Assembly: GCA_031283745.1 (NCBI GenBank)
Contig: JAITBH010000053.1
Coordinates: forward strand, 1 to 16,606
Length of the DNA stretch: 16,606 bases
Direction of reading: 5' to 3'
Source of the DNA: Candidatus Ectomicrobium neotermitis
Lineage (GTDB): Bacteria > Elusimicrobiota > Endomicrobiia > Endomicrobiales > Endomicrobiaceae
Position 1 is the first letter of the stretch. The number at the start of each line of letters is the position of its first letter. Positions 7,271 to 15,156 of this stretch are shown here, in pieces. The notes beneath the pieces are model-generated. The model had not been told where the DNA came from. It worked only from the letters and a program-made list of their open reading frames with translations, and searched no databases. The position numbers and the translations under genes were made by a program.

Positions 7271-8932
7271 TTATTTTTTCTTTTCGTATTGCAAAGTCTT
7301 CGTTACCATTTCGGTGATAATTGGATTGCCGAAATATTGTATAGGACCCGGAAATAAATAGGACTCGCTTGATGCCCATTTACCTCTAATTTTTTCAAAA
7401 GCCTTGAAAGGTTTTCCTTTTAGATCCACCAAAGCTTTTTGAATGACGGGCTTGTTTTGCCCATGCCTTTTTTCGATGTTCATCATTGTGGTTAGAGGAA
7501 TGCCCCCGCAGATCCATTGCTTGGGAGGTTTGGCCAAATTTCTAATCGAGGAGATGTAACCCGTCAAACCGTTTAGAGCCAAGATGGCGGCGTTGTAGCC
7601 CAGTGCATATGTGTAATTTGAGTCGAAGTTTGAGGGAATTCCACACCTGCCTTCATATCCAAAAAAGTGCGATATGGCTGCAAACTTTCCTTTATAAACT
7701 CCATCTTTTTTTAGCTGAGCTAATTTTTTTCTAACCATTTCGATGACAAGTTTTTCCGTCTCAATTTGAGAAACCTGAACATTCCCGTGAGGGTCTCTGT
7801 CAAACAAAAGTTGGGAGGATATTCCTGACGGCAAACTCTTTAACAGCTCCGCTAAATTGCTGGGGAGTTTTTCTATCACTATCTCTTTTTTCTGTTCGAT
7901 GGAAATGTTGTCGTCAAAATTTGAGTGAGACAAAGCATCGTTTAGAGCGGATATAAGCTCCTTCATTTCTGGAATAAATTCAATCAAGCCCTCTGGCACC
8001 AAAACGATTCCATATTCTTTCCCCTCTTTGCTTCTGTGAATGATAACCTCAGCAATTGAATCCACAACCTGAGCGAGAGTTTTTTCTTTTGCATAAATTT
8101 CTTCGCCAATTAAAACCACATTCGGCTGCGTCTTAAAACCAACCTCAAGAGTTATGTGCGAAGCACTTCTGCCCATGAGCCTTATGAAATGCCAATATTT
8201 TCTTGCGGAGTTTACATCTCGACAAATGTTCCCGACCAATTCGGCATAAATTTTTGTGGCAGTATCAAAACCAAAAGAGGTTTCGATGTATTGATTTTTC
8301 AAATCTCCGTCTATGGTTTTTGGCACGCCGATAACGTTGAAATCAATATTATTTTTTTTCATGTATTCGGCGATGAGGGCTGCATTGGTATTTGAATCAT
8401 CCCCTCCGATGACAATCAAAGCGTCTAATTTATTTTTCAATAGATTGTTTTTGGCTGTCTCAAACTGCCCGTCAGTCTCAATTTTTGTTCTGCCCGATTG
8501 AATGAAATCAAACCCACCGGTATTCCTATAATTTTTTATCGATTTTGCTGTGATGAGGACACTTTTGTTTTCAAGTATGCCCGAGGGACCTCCTAAAAAA
8601 CCTACCAAAACATTTTGAGAATTGGCTTTTTTTATACAGTCCAGAACTCCCGCAATAACATTATGCCCCCCTGGCGCCTGCCCCCCAGAAAGAACAACCC
8701 CAACCCTGATTTTCTTTTTTACGTTGGTGTTTTTCCCTTTGATAAAAGTGATCGCAGGCAAGCCATAAGTGTTCTGAAAAATCTCTTCAATTTCTTTGTG
8801 ATTTGCGACGGATTTTGTGGGGGCGCCTTTCTTTATTTTGACGTTGGAAGGGAAGCTCCGTAAAACTTTAGGCAACTGCGGTTTGAATTTACTTCTTTCG
8901 TTTTGAAGCTCTGAAAACTGATCTTTTGACAT
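7271..8932 (-). CDS. pfp: Pyrophosphate-dependent 6-phosphofructokinase, long form (PPi-PFK)
   Basis: The enzyme interconverts fructose-6-phosphate and fructose-1,6-bisphosphate using PPi instead of ATP, so the step is reversible. The product has 553 residues, the length of the long, plant-beta/chlamydia/spirochaete-type clade. Motifs are LSGGQAPGGHN (81-91), GGDDSNTNA (176-184), PKTIDGDLKN (204-213, catalytic D208 and conserved K205), MGRSASHITLE (253-263) and GYEGRCGIPSNFD (425-437). GGDD, with Asp at the second position where ATP-PFKs have Gly, is the hallmark that blocks ATP and favours PPi. The SD GGAGG is 8-9 bases before the ATG. It lies 36 bp after lptG and just before yajQ, so it is probably co-transcribed, although its metabolic role is unrelated to LPS export. 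Confidence 0.96.
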   Translation of the reverse strand: MSKDQFSELQNERSKFKPQLPKVLRSFPSNVKIKKGAPTKSVANHKEIEEIFQNTYGLPAITFIKGKNTNVKKKIRVGVVLSGGQAPGGHNVIAGVLDCIKKANSQNVLVGFLGGPSGILENKSVLITAKSIKNYRNTGGFDFIQSGRTKIETDGQFETAKNNLLKNKLDALIVIGGDDSNTNAALIAEYMKKNNIDFNVIGVPKTIDGDLKNQYIETSFGFDTATKIYAELVGNICRDVNSARKYWHFIRLMGRSASHITLEVGFKTQPNVVLIGEEIYAKEKTLAQVVDSIAEVIIHRSKEGKEYGIVLVPEGLIEFIPEMKELISALNDALSHSNFDDNISIEQKKEIVIEKLPSNLAELLKSLPSGISSQLLFDRDPHGNVQVSQIETEKLVIEMVRKKLAQLKKDGVYKGKFAAISHFFGYEGRCGIPSNFDSNYTYALGYNAAILALNGLTGYISSIRNLAKPPKQWICGGIPLTTMMNIEKRHGQNKPVIQKALVDLKGKPFKAFEKIRGKWASSESYLFPGPIQYFGNPIITEMVTKTLQYEKKK

Positions 8933-8968
8933 TTTGTTTCCTCCATTTCTTGATAGATTTTTTGCAAC

Positions 8969-10048
8969 TCACTTTCTGACATTTTTAAGCATATAAACAC
9001 CGATACTTAGAAAAATAAAGTTGGGAACCCACGCAGATAAAAATGGAGAGAGGAGATTGTTTTGACCCATCGATTGCGTTATCGCTTGAATGCCCCAGTA
9101 AGCAAAAGTCATCGCTAATGCCAAAGTAAAACTGATTATCTTTCCAAAATTATTGTTCATTCCTAATGCAAAAGGTATGCCGATCATCATCACGATCACA
9201 TGGCAAAAAATCATCGCATATCTTGTGTTCAACACTATCCGTGCTTTCGATGCATCATATCCAAAAAGCCTAAGCTGATTGATGTATTTCTTAAATTCAG
9301 CCGTTGTCATACTTTCATAATGGACATCTCTAATTGCCAAATCCTGCGGAGCTAAATGAATAGAAGTATCGTATTCATTGAAAACTTTTTCACTCCAAAT
9401 ATTGTCGTAGAAATCTCTTTCTATCCCGTTTTCTAAAATCCAAGAACCATCCCGCCAGACAGCTTTCTCGGCGATGACAAGTTTCTGAATATGAAAATCA
9501 TCGTCGTAATATTCGAGGACGATGTCGGTCATAATATTGTTATCAACACTTAAATGTTGTGCTGTTAGACGAACATTATTTTCAAGAGAGACAACAACAT
9601 TTTCAAACTCGGTGATGATCGCAAGTTGCTTCTTTTCTATTTTTTCAAACTGAATGATCTCATTTAGATAGGTCGTTTTGGGGACGATAAATTCTCTTGC
9701 ACCGAGGTCAGCCATTCCAATGGCAAAGCCCAAAACAAGAAACATAATAATGATGTTCCACAAATTTATTCCCGCAGCTTTGATTGCTGTAATCTCATTT
9801 TTGCTTGAGAGGTCTCCCAGCGAAAAAAGTAATGACAACAATGTGGCTATCGGAAGGACTTGAATGATCCACCAAGGGAGTTTGGTGATAAGGTGTGCTG
9901 CGATCAAACCGGCGGTCGCTTCATATTCGATATAAAAAGATATTTGCCTAAACACTTCTGATATGAGGACAACAACACCAAAGACGATAGAAGCTGCCGC
10001 AAAAATCTTCAGGAATTTTTTGGTGATGTAGAAATAAAGAATCCTCAT
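8969..10048 (-). CDS. lptG: LPS export permease LptG (YjgP/YjgQ family)
   Basis: LptG forms, with LptF and the LptB ATPase, the inner-membrane ABC transporter that extracts LPS and passes it to the Lpt bridge. I choose the ATG at 10046-10048 (MRILYFYITKKFLK, 359 residues). It overlaps the lptF stop as ATGA and starts with the family's N-terminal membrane-entering helix; an upstream in-frame extension would lie wholly inside lptF. Three membrane segments (about 13-31, 48-78 and 97-118) are followed by a periplasmic beta-jellyroll-like domain (about 120-275) and three C-terminal membrane segments. The coupling-helix signature GDLSSKNEITAIKAAGIN (78-95) is present. F versus G assignment between the two paralogues rests on gene order and is less certain than family membership. 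Confidence 0.88.
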   Translation of the reverse strand: MRILYFYITKKFLKIFAAASIVFGVVVLISEVFRQISFYIEYEATAGLIAAHLITKLPWWIIQVLPIATLLSLLFSLGDLSSKNEITAIKAAGINLWNIIIMFLVLGFAIGMADLGAREFIVPKTTYLNEIIQFEKIEKKQLAIITEFENVVVSLENNVRLTAQHLSVDNNIMTDIVLEYYDDDFHIQKLVIAEKAVWRDGSWILENGIERDFYDNIWSEKVFNEYDTSIHLAPQDLAIRDVHYESMTTAEFKKYINQLRLFGYDASKARIVLNTRYAMIFCHVIVMMIGIPFALGMNNNFGKIISFTLALAMTFAYWGIQAITQSMGQNNLLSPFLSAWVPNFIFLSIGVYMLKNVRK

Positions 10049-11232
10049 CTCCTCACCATCTTTGCGAACATAAAAACCCCGCATAAAGCCATAAAAGCAT
10101 TTGGAAACCACAAAATAATCCACGCATAGATATAGTTTTTTTCAGCCACGTGCATCGCTATGATGAGCAACATATAGTAGACGACTATCAAGCCTATGCT
10201 CAGCCCAAAACCTATCGCTTTTCCTCCCTTGCCAGACATCATTCCGATGGGTATTGCGATAAGGACGAAAGCTAATGGGGCGGTCGCAAATAAAAAACGA
10301 GTCCAAAATTCGACAGCAAATGGGGCATAAGATTCGTTTTCTTTTTTTAACGTTTTGATGTTTTCTAAGAGCTGCAAAGAATTTATCTCTTGGGGGGTTG
10401 TGAGAACTTTATCGATTTGCTCGGCAAGCGATATGAAAAAGGAATAAGAGTTGAAAGTTAAATGCATCATATTTCTTAAATCTTGCGAGTTGGCTTTTTG
10501 CCAAAAGCCCGCATACAAAGTCATAAGGACTCCGCTTTTGTAAATCTTGATGGTTGCAGAGGATGCGGAAATTCTCCAAGTAACATTTTGGCTGTCTAAT
10601 GAAAGTGCTCTGGCTCCGCTTGAGCCTCCTCCCCCCAGAACTTCTTCTGCTTTTTGAGCGTCCTTTTCTTCATCGAATTTATAGATGCTCACTCCCTCAA
10701 GCAGATTCCTTTTGCGGTCAACTTTATTTACATAAAAAGTGTAGTCATGTAAGCGGAGGACAGTTTTTTCGGAAAAAGAAGCGAGAGGTTTTTGTGTCAA
10801 CATTTCTTGAAAAACAACCTTGACTTTTTGCTGAGTGTAAGGTGCAACGAAAGCGTTAAAAAATATGAGCAAAAAAGAGATTATCCCGACGAGAATTATC
10901 ACGGGCATGGTCAATGTTTTATAGCCCATCGAGTTGGCTTTCATGGCAGTGATTTCATTGTCTTCTGAGAGCCTTCCATAAGACAGCAGGACGGCAAAAA
11001 GAATGGACATTGGAATTGCAAAAGGGAGGATGCTTGGGTAGATGTAGGCGAAGAGTTCTATCAACATAAAAATGGAAACACCCTTAGATAAAAACAAACT
11101 CACCAAATCAAAAATTCTGTCTAATAAAAGCAAAACAGAAAAAACCGCTATCCCAAAAAGGAAGGAAGCGAAAAATTCTTTGATAATGTAAAAGTGAATT
11201 AGCTTAATGTTTGGTAGGAATTTTTGAATCAT
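10045..11232 (-). CDS. lptF: LPS export permease LptF (YjgP/YjgQ family)
   Basis: This is the partner of LptG in the LptB2FG extractor in the inner membrane. The product has 395 residues. Membrane segments lie at about 17-37, 55-85 and 108-130, then a periplasmic domain at about 131-308, then segments at about 312-331, 339-360 and 366-391. The conserved cytoplasmic coupling-helix stretch GRLSEDNEITAMKANSMG is at 86-103. A Gly/Ser-rich run (GGGGSSG, about 200-206) sits within the periplasmic domain and looks like a flexible insertion. The start overlaps the 3' end of the upstream phosphotransferase by 29 bases and has a weak SD (GGGGAAG), so coupling is likely. The two lpt genes follow each other with an ATGA overlap. 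lptB and lptA/C are not in this window. Confidence 0.88.
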   Translation of the reverse strand: MIQKFLPNIKLIHFYIIKEFFASFLFGIAVFSVLLLLDRIFDLVSLFLSKGVSIFMLIELFAYIYPSILPFAIPMSILFAVLLSYGRLSEDNEITAMKANSMGYKTLTMPVIILVGIISFLLIFFNAFVAPYTQQKVKVVFQEMLTQKPLASFSEKTVLRLHDYTFYVNKVDRKRNLLEGVSIYKFDEEKDAQKAEEVLGGGGSSGARALSLDSQNVTWRISASSATIKIYKSGVLMTLYAGFWQKANSQDLRNMMHLTFNSYSFFISLAEQIDKVLTTPQEINSLQLLENIKTLKKENESYAPFAVEFWTRFLFATAPLAFVLIAIPIGMMSGKGGKAIGFGLSIGLIVVYYMLLIIAMHVAEKNYIYAWIILWFPNAFMALCGVFMFAKMVRR

Positions 11233-13249
11233 CTTTCTTCCCCGTATACTTTAATATGTAGTCTGAAACTGCAGTCATCGATAAGAAATGTTTTTGCAGA
11301 CGTTTATGTCCTGCGAGTTCTGGCGCGGGTAAAACTTTTCCCGCCTCAACTTTATTCCATACATAAAACCATGGCGCCTCACCAAGCGGAGAGACCAAAA
11401 TATATTTTGAGTTCATGCTCACATCTATATGAACAGCTATATTGTTTTGTGCTCTCCTCGTCAACAAATCCATCCCCATCGCCCAATAGTTTATGTCTGA
11501 CAAAGACAGCCCATAAAGTGTGGGCATAATATCCATATGCGAACCAAAAACACTTGTGTCGATTTTATTTTTCGGCCTCAAACTTTTGGGAATATACAGG
11601 TAAAACGGCACGCGAAGTTCGCCAAAGAGTTCGGATTGATCGTAGGAGTAAATGCTTTTGAAATTATGATCGCCCGTGACGGCAATAATTGTGTTTTCAC
11701 CGTATTTTGATTTTTTAATCCTCTCGATAAACTTTCCCAATTCCCGAGCTGAGTATTGATAAGCCTTAAACCTCTTTTGAGCCAAGTCCATTCCGACAAT
11801 TTTCCCGCTTAAATCTTCGGGGATTTCAAGCGAAAGTGCTTCATAATTATCCGGCAGGCTATAAGGTGGATGATTTGTGGTGCTTAAAATATAAATGAAT
11901 TTGCTGTTTTCATTTGACTCCAACATCTCGTAAACATAATCGAAAAGATATTCGTCAAAAATTCCCCAATCATTGCCCAAATATTTTTTATTTTTCATTC
12001 CGTCCTCACCGATGGTTTTGTCAAAACCCAAGTTCGTCATAAAAACCTCAACATTTCTCCAGCTGGAATTTCCCCCGTAAATAAAAAAGGTCTCATAGCC
12101 TTTTTGTTTATAAGGCAATGGACCTGAAAATTTATACTTTTGAAAAACATAAGGAGACAAGGAGAGAAAAATTGATCCCGGTCGTCTTGCTATGTTTGAA
12201 ACTACAGCCTCCATACTTCCAACTGTCGAACCGTAAGCGGGCAGAAAGTTATAAAAAACAATGTCCTCATCGAAATGCTTTTTTAACTCACCCAAGATAT
12301 TAAAAGTCTCGCTGTTATATTTCATCAAGTCCGTTCCCAAACTCTCCATCACGATAAAAATCACATTCGGCTTCAAGCTTTCTTTATCCTTATTATAAGG
12401 AAGGGCGACCATCAAACTGTCCTCTGGATTGTCTTCGGGAATTTGGCTGATGTCTGTTTCCAAATAATCTGCAAAAGCCTGCCTGATATTATCTTTGTAT
12501 CCGCTGATCTCTATGTAGTCAGGATCTTTTTTATCTCGCCGATAAGATTCCACTGCTGCCTGAAGAGCAAAAATTCCGTTTAATGCTGTGAGATTTATAA
12601 ATCGATTATTGGAAACTCCATAATGGACAAACAAAGGGAAATCCCCGACGGTTCCCCTCATCATAATAATGAGCGATGTTGCAATTATCAAAGAGGCGAC
12701 GGTGCGGACAAAAATATTTTTTGGCGGCGCTGGCTGCGTTTTTATTTTCAAAATAGCTTTCGAGAGCTTAAAAATAATCACACAAAAAACGATGAATGCC
12801 CCTAAAATTATGAACACATTGTAGTTCTGGTATATCGTGCTTATTAGGGCAGCGGTGTCATCCTCAAAAAAGCCAAAAATTAAAACATTGATGTGATCTT
12901 GAAAGTAGGAATAGAAACCGAAGTCTATGGCGAGAATTAAAAAAATGAGGGAGATGAAGAAGGTGTAGAACCATTTTAATGCAGAAAAGAAAGGTTTGAA
13001 TGCGGAAGGAATGTTTTTGATAAACAAAACGATAAAAATGATTACCACTACGGAATTTAAGATTGCTATCACAGACAAATCAAATCGAAAACCCATCATA
13101 AAAGCACTGAAAATATCCCGCCCAAGTCCCAAAAAATTATCGCCCTGACCGTAATACAAGAAAAAAATTAAACGCCAAGCCGACATCAAAAGCAAAAACA
13201 CTAAGTTAAGTTCGACAAGCTTTAGCAAAGTGTCCTTAAAAAATCTCAC
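11204..13249 (-). CDS. LtaS-like sulfatase-fold membrane phosphotransferase
   Basis: This is an alkaline-phosphatase-superfamily protein of the LTA synthase / OpgB (phosphoglycerol or phosphoethanolamine transferase) type. I choose the GTG at 13247-13249, because AAGGAG (13255-13260) sits five bases before it; the longer ATG opening would translate a 16-bp tandem repeat. The product has 681 residues. Five membrane segments (about 12-32, 60-78, 94-111, 145-161 and 184-197) precede an extracytoplasmic catalytic domain. Key residues are VMES (E302), a Thr nucleophile in GSTVGSMEA (T342), the WR in NSSWRN, TTNHPPY (H460) and TGDH (D527, H528). Membership of the transferase class is clear; substrate and donor are not. 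Cotranscription with lptF and lptG suggests modification of LPS, another envelope lipid or a periplasmic glycan (inference). Confidence 0.87.
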   Translation of the reverse strand: MRFFKDTLLKLVELNLVFLLLMSAWRLIFFLYYGQGDNFLGLGRDIFSAFMMGFRFDLSVIAILNSVVVIIFIVLFIKNIPSAFKPFFSALKWFYTFFISLIFLILAIDFGFYSYFQDHINVLIFGFFEDDTAALISTIYQNYNVFIILGAFIVFCVIIFKLSKAILKIKTQPAPPKNIFVRTVASLIIATSLIIMMRGTVGDFPLFVHYGVSNNRFINLTALNGIFALQAAVESYRRDKKDPDYIEISGYKDNIRQAFADYLETDISQIPEDNPEDSLMVALPYNKDKESLKPNVIFIVMESLGTDLMKYNSETFNILGELKKHFDEDIVFYNFLPAYGSTVGSMEAVVSNIARRPGSIFLSLSPYVFQKYKFSGPLPYKQKGYETFFIYGGNSSWRNVEVFMTNLGFDKTIGEDGMKNKKYLGNDWGIFDEYLFDYVYEMLESNENSKFIYILSTTNHPPYSLPDNYEALSLEIPEDLSGKIVGMDLAQKRFKAYQYSARELGKFIERIKKSKYGENTIIAVTGDHNFKSIYSYDQSELFGELRVPFYLYIPKSLRPKNKIDTSVFGSHMDIMPTLYGLSLSDINYWAMGMDLLTRRAQNNIAVHIDVSMNSKYILVSPLGEAPWFYVWNKVEAGKVLPAPELAGHKRLQKHFLSMTAVSDYILKYTGKKDDSKIPTKH

Positions 13250-13260
13250 TCTGTCTCCTT

Positions 13261-13292
13261 TTTTAGGGGTTGCCCCTTTTAGGGGTCGCCCC
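13261..13292 (-). repeat. Two tandem 16-bp palindromic repeats between thrS and the phosphotransferase gene
   Basis: On the plus strand, TTTTAGGGGTTGCCCC (13261-13276) is followed directly by TTTTAGGGGTCGCCCC (13277-13292), differing at one base. In the mRNA (minus strand) each copy can fold as GGGG-CRA-CCCC. Alternatively, the CCCC of one copy can pair with the GGGG of the next across TAAAA. The array ends at the SD of the downstream gene. There is no T-run, so it is not a standard terminator. Confidence 0.85.
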
Positions 13293-13307
13293 CGCTGGCA
13301 AAGCAAT

Positions 13308-15047
13308 TTATAGCTCGTTTATGCCGGGCAAGTTTTTGCTTTTTATCAAAGAAATAAAATCTGCAATTTTCATGGTTCCTAAGTCCCTATTTCCCCTTGC
13401 TCTAACCGCCACTGTCTCCCCGTCTTTTTCTTTATTTCCTATCACCGCAATGTATGGAACTTTTTGCATCGCAATTTCTCTAATCTTGTGTCCAATTTTT
13501 TCATTCCTGTCATCGAAAACTGCTCTTATCGAATTTTCTTTAAGTGTTTTCATAAGAGTGTTACAGTAGTCGAGCTGCTCATCATTTATATTTGCTACGA
13601 CAACCTGCACGGGCGAAATCCACAAAGGCAAAGCCCCGACATAATGCTCTAACAAAACGCCGAAAAATCTCTCCATCGACCCAAGCAAAGCCCGATGGAT
13701 CATATAAGGTCTCACTTTTTTGCCCGTCGAATCCATATAAGAAATGTCAAACCTCTCGGGCAGGTTGAAATCAAATTGAATCGTTGAACACTGCCAAGAC
13801 CTGCCGATAGCATCTTTAATTTTTATGTCGATCTTAGGCCCGTAAAAAGCTCCTCCGCCCTCATCAATTTCATAATCATATCCCGTTTTTTCGAGGGCAG
13901 TTTTGAGAGAACTTTCAGCCCTGTCCCAATCAGCAATTTCCCCGACATATTTATTTTCAGGCCTTGTCGCCAAACAAATTTCGTATTCATTAAAACCAAA
14001 AGTTTTGAGCAGTTTTATTGCCATATTAAAAACACTGATGATTTCCCCCTCCAACTTTTCAGGGGATACTATTATATGGCCATCGTCTTGCGTAAAACCT
14101 CTCACCCTCAAAAGCCCATGCAGAACTCCAGATTTTTCAAAACGATAAACGGTTCCCAACTCGCAATATTTCACTGGAAGTTCACGGTAAGAATGGAGTT
14201 TCGTTTTGTATACCATCAAATGATGAGGGCAATTCATAGGTTTGATGCGGTAGGGTTTTCCTTCGATCTCCATCGGGGCATACATATTTTCAGAATAGGT
14301 CTGAAGATGACCGCTGATGGCGTAAAGTTCTTCGCTAGCGATATGGGGAGTTTGAAGCAAAGAGTAGTCATTTTCCAGATGAAATTTTTTCCAATAACTT
14401 TCAATGATGTCGCGAATTAAAGCACCTTTTGGATGCCACAAAACCAAACCCCCTCCAACCTCATCGTGTATACTAAAAAGGTCTAAGTCTGCACCCAATT
14501 TCCGATGGTCGCGTTTCTTGGCCTCTTCAATTCTTTGCAAATACTGAGCCAAATCATCTTTCGTCCAAAATGCCGTTCCATAAATTCTTTGCAACTGTTT
14601 TTTTGACGAATCTCCTCTCCAATATGCCCCTGCCACAGACAGAAGTTTAAAAAAAATGGCATCACCCGTAGATTTCAGGTGAGGCCCTTTGCATAAATCC
14701 ATAAAATTTCCGCATTGATAAATATTGACTGTATCGCCCTCAATTTCTTGTGCTATTTCCGCCTTAAAAATTTCACCTTTTTTCTTAAAAAGCTCGACGG
14801 CAGCGACCTTTGGCATGGTGGAATGAACGAATGGATAATTTGCCTTAACAATCTCCCTCATTTTGTTTTCAATTTTCGATAAATCCTCAATGCTAAATGG
14901 GGTAGGTCTGTCGAAATCATAATAAAAGCCCTCCTCAATCGAAGGACCTATTGCTACTTTTGTTTCTGGAAAAAGTTCTGTTACTGCTGCTGCCATAATG
15001 TGCGAAGTTGAGTGCCTTAAAACATCCAAAATTTGCTTCTTTTCCAT
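13308..15047 (-). CDS. thrS: Threonyl-tRNA synthetase without TGS domain
   Basis: This enzyme charges tRNA-Thr in the cytoplasm. The product has 579 residues, against about 640 in E. coli; the N-terminal TGS (ubiquitin-like) domain is missing. The protein starts directly at the editing domain. Editing residues are present: HSTSH (H12 and H16 of HxxxH) and DLCKGPH (C119, H123). The class II catalytic core has MNCPHH (C273), motif 2 YRFEKSGVLHGLLRVRGF (301-318), QDDGH (H324) and HRALLGSMERF (H451). C273, H324 and H451 are the zinc ligands. The anticodon-binding domain covers about 475-579. The ATG is supported by a GGTGA SD (15054-15058) six bases upstream and an extended -10 promoter. I see no T-box in the short 5' UTR. 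First gene of the minus-strand block. Confidence 0.97.
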   Translation of the reverse strand: MEKKQILDVLRHSTSHIMAAAVTELFPETKVAIGPSIEEGFYYDFDRPTPFSIEDLSKIENKMREIVKANYPFVHSTMPKVAAVELFKKKGEIFKAEIAQEIEGDTVNIYQCGNFMDLCKGPHLKSTGDAIFFKLLSVAGAYWRGDSSKKQLQRIYGTAFWTKDDLAQYLQRIEEAKKRDHRKLGADLDLFSIHDEVGGGLVLWHPKGALIRDIIESYWKKFHLENDYSLLQTPHIASEELYAISGHLQTYSENMYAPMEIEGKPYRIKPMNCPHHLMVYKTKLHSYRELPVKYCELGTVYRFEKSGVLHGLLRVRGFTQDDGHIIVSPEKLEGEIISVFNMAIKLLKTFGFNEYEICLATRPENKYVGEIADWDRAESSLKTALEKTGYDYEIDEGGGAFYGPKIDIKIKDAIGRSWQCSTIQFDFNLPERFDISYMDSTGKKVRPYMIHRALLGSMERFFGVLLEHYVGALPLWISPVQVVVANINDEQLDYCNTLMKTLKENSIRAVFDDRNEKIGHKIREIAMQKVPYIAVIGNKEKDGETVAVRARGNRDLGTMKIADFISLIKSKNLPGINEL

Positions 15048-15086
15048 ATTTTTTCACCATCAAAATTAGATTTAGCGTCGAGGGCG

Positions 15087-15095
15087 ATTATAGCA
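15087..15095 (-). promoter_or_regulatory. Extended -10 promoter for thrS
   Basis: The minus strand reads TGC-TATAAT, with TATAAT at 15092-15087 and the TGn extension at 15095-15093. No good -35 is present 16-19 bp upstream, consistent with extended -10 promoters. The predicted start near 15080 gives a leader of about 33 nt with a GGTGA SD. Confidence 0.7.
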
Positions 15096-15118
15096 TAATA
15101 TCCCCTCACCCCCTGAAA

Positions 15119-15147
15119 TTGACATGAGGCTTATCTTGTAGTATTTT
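15119..15147 (+). promoter_or_regulatory. Sigma70-type promoter for hisD, start site next to the ATG
   Basis: TTGACA (15119-15124), a 17-bp spacer and TATTTT (15142-15147) read toward hisD. The expected transcription start, about 7 bases after the -10, is near 15154, only about three bases before the hisD ATG at 15157. No SD is present between promoter and gene. Confidence 0.75.
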
Positions 15148-15156
15148 GCAAACATC

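Noticed and set aside
7260..7379. N-terminal 40-residue extension of YajQ
   Set aside because: The extension overlaps the conserved end of pfp in another frame. An excellent SD precedes the internal ATG at 7259, which gives the normal family length.
13250..13306. N-terminal extension of the phosphotransferase from an upstream ATG
   Set aside because: It would translate the tandem repeat and place charged residues before the first membrane helix. The GTG at 13249 has a well-spaced SD.
15048..15118. T-box or other riboswitch upstream of thrS
   Set aside because: The predicted leader is only about 33 nt, with no T-box motif, terminator or specifier structure.
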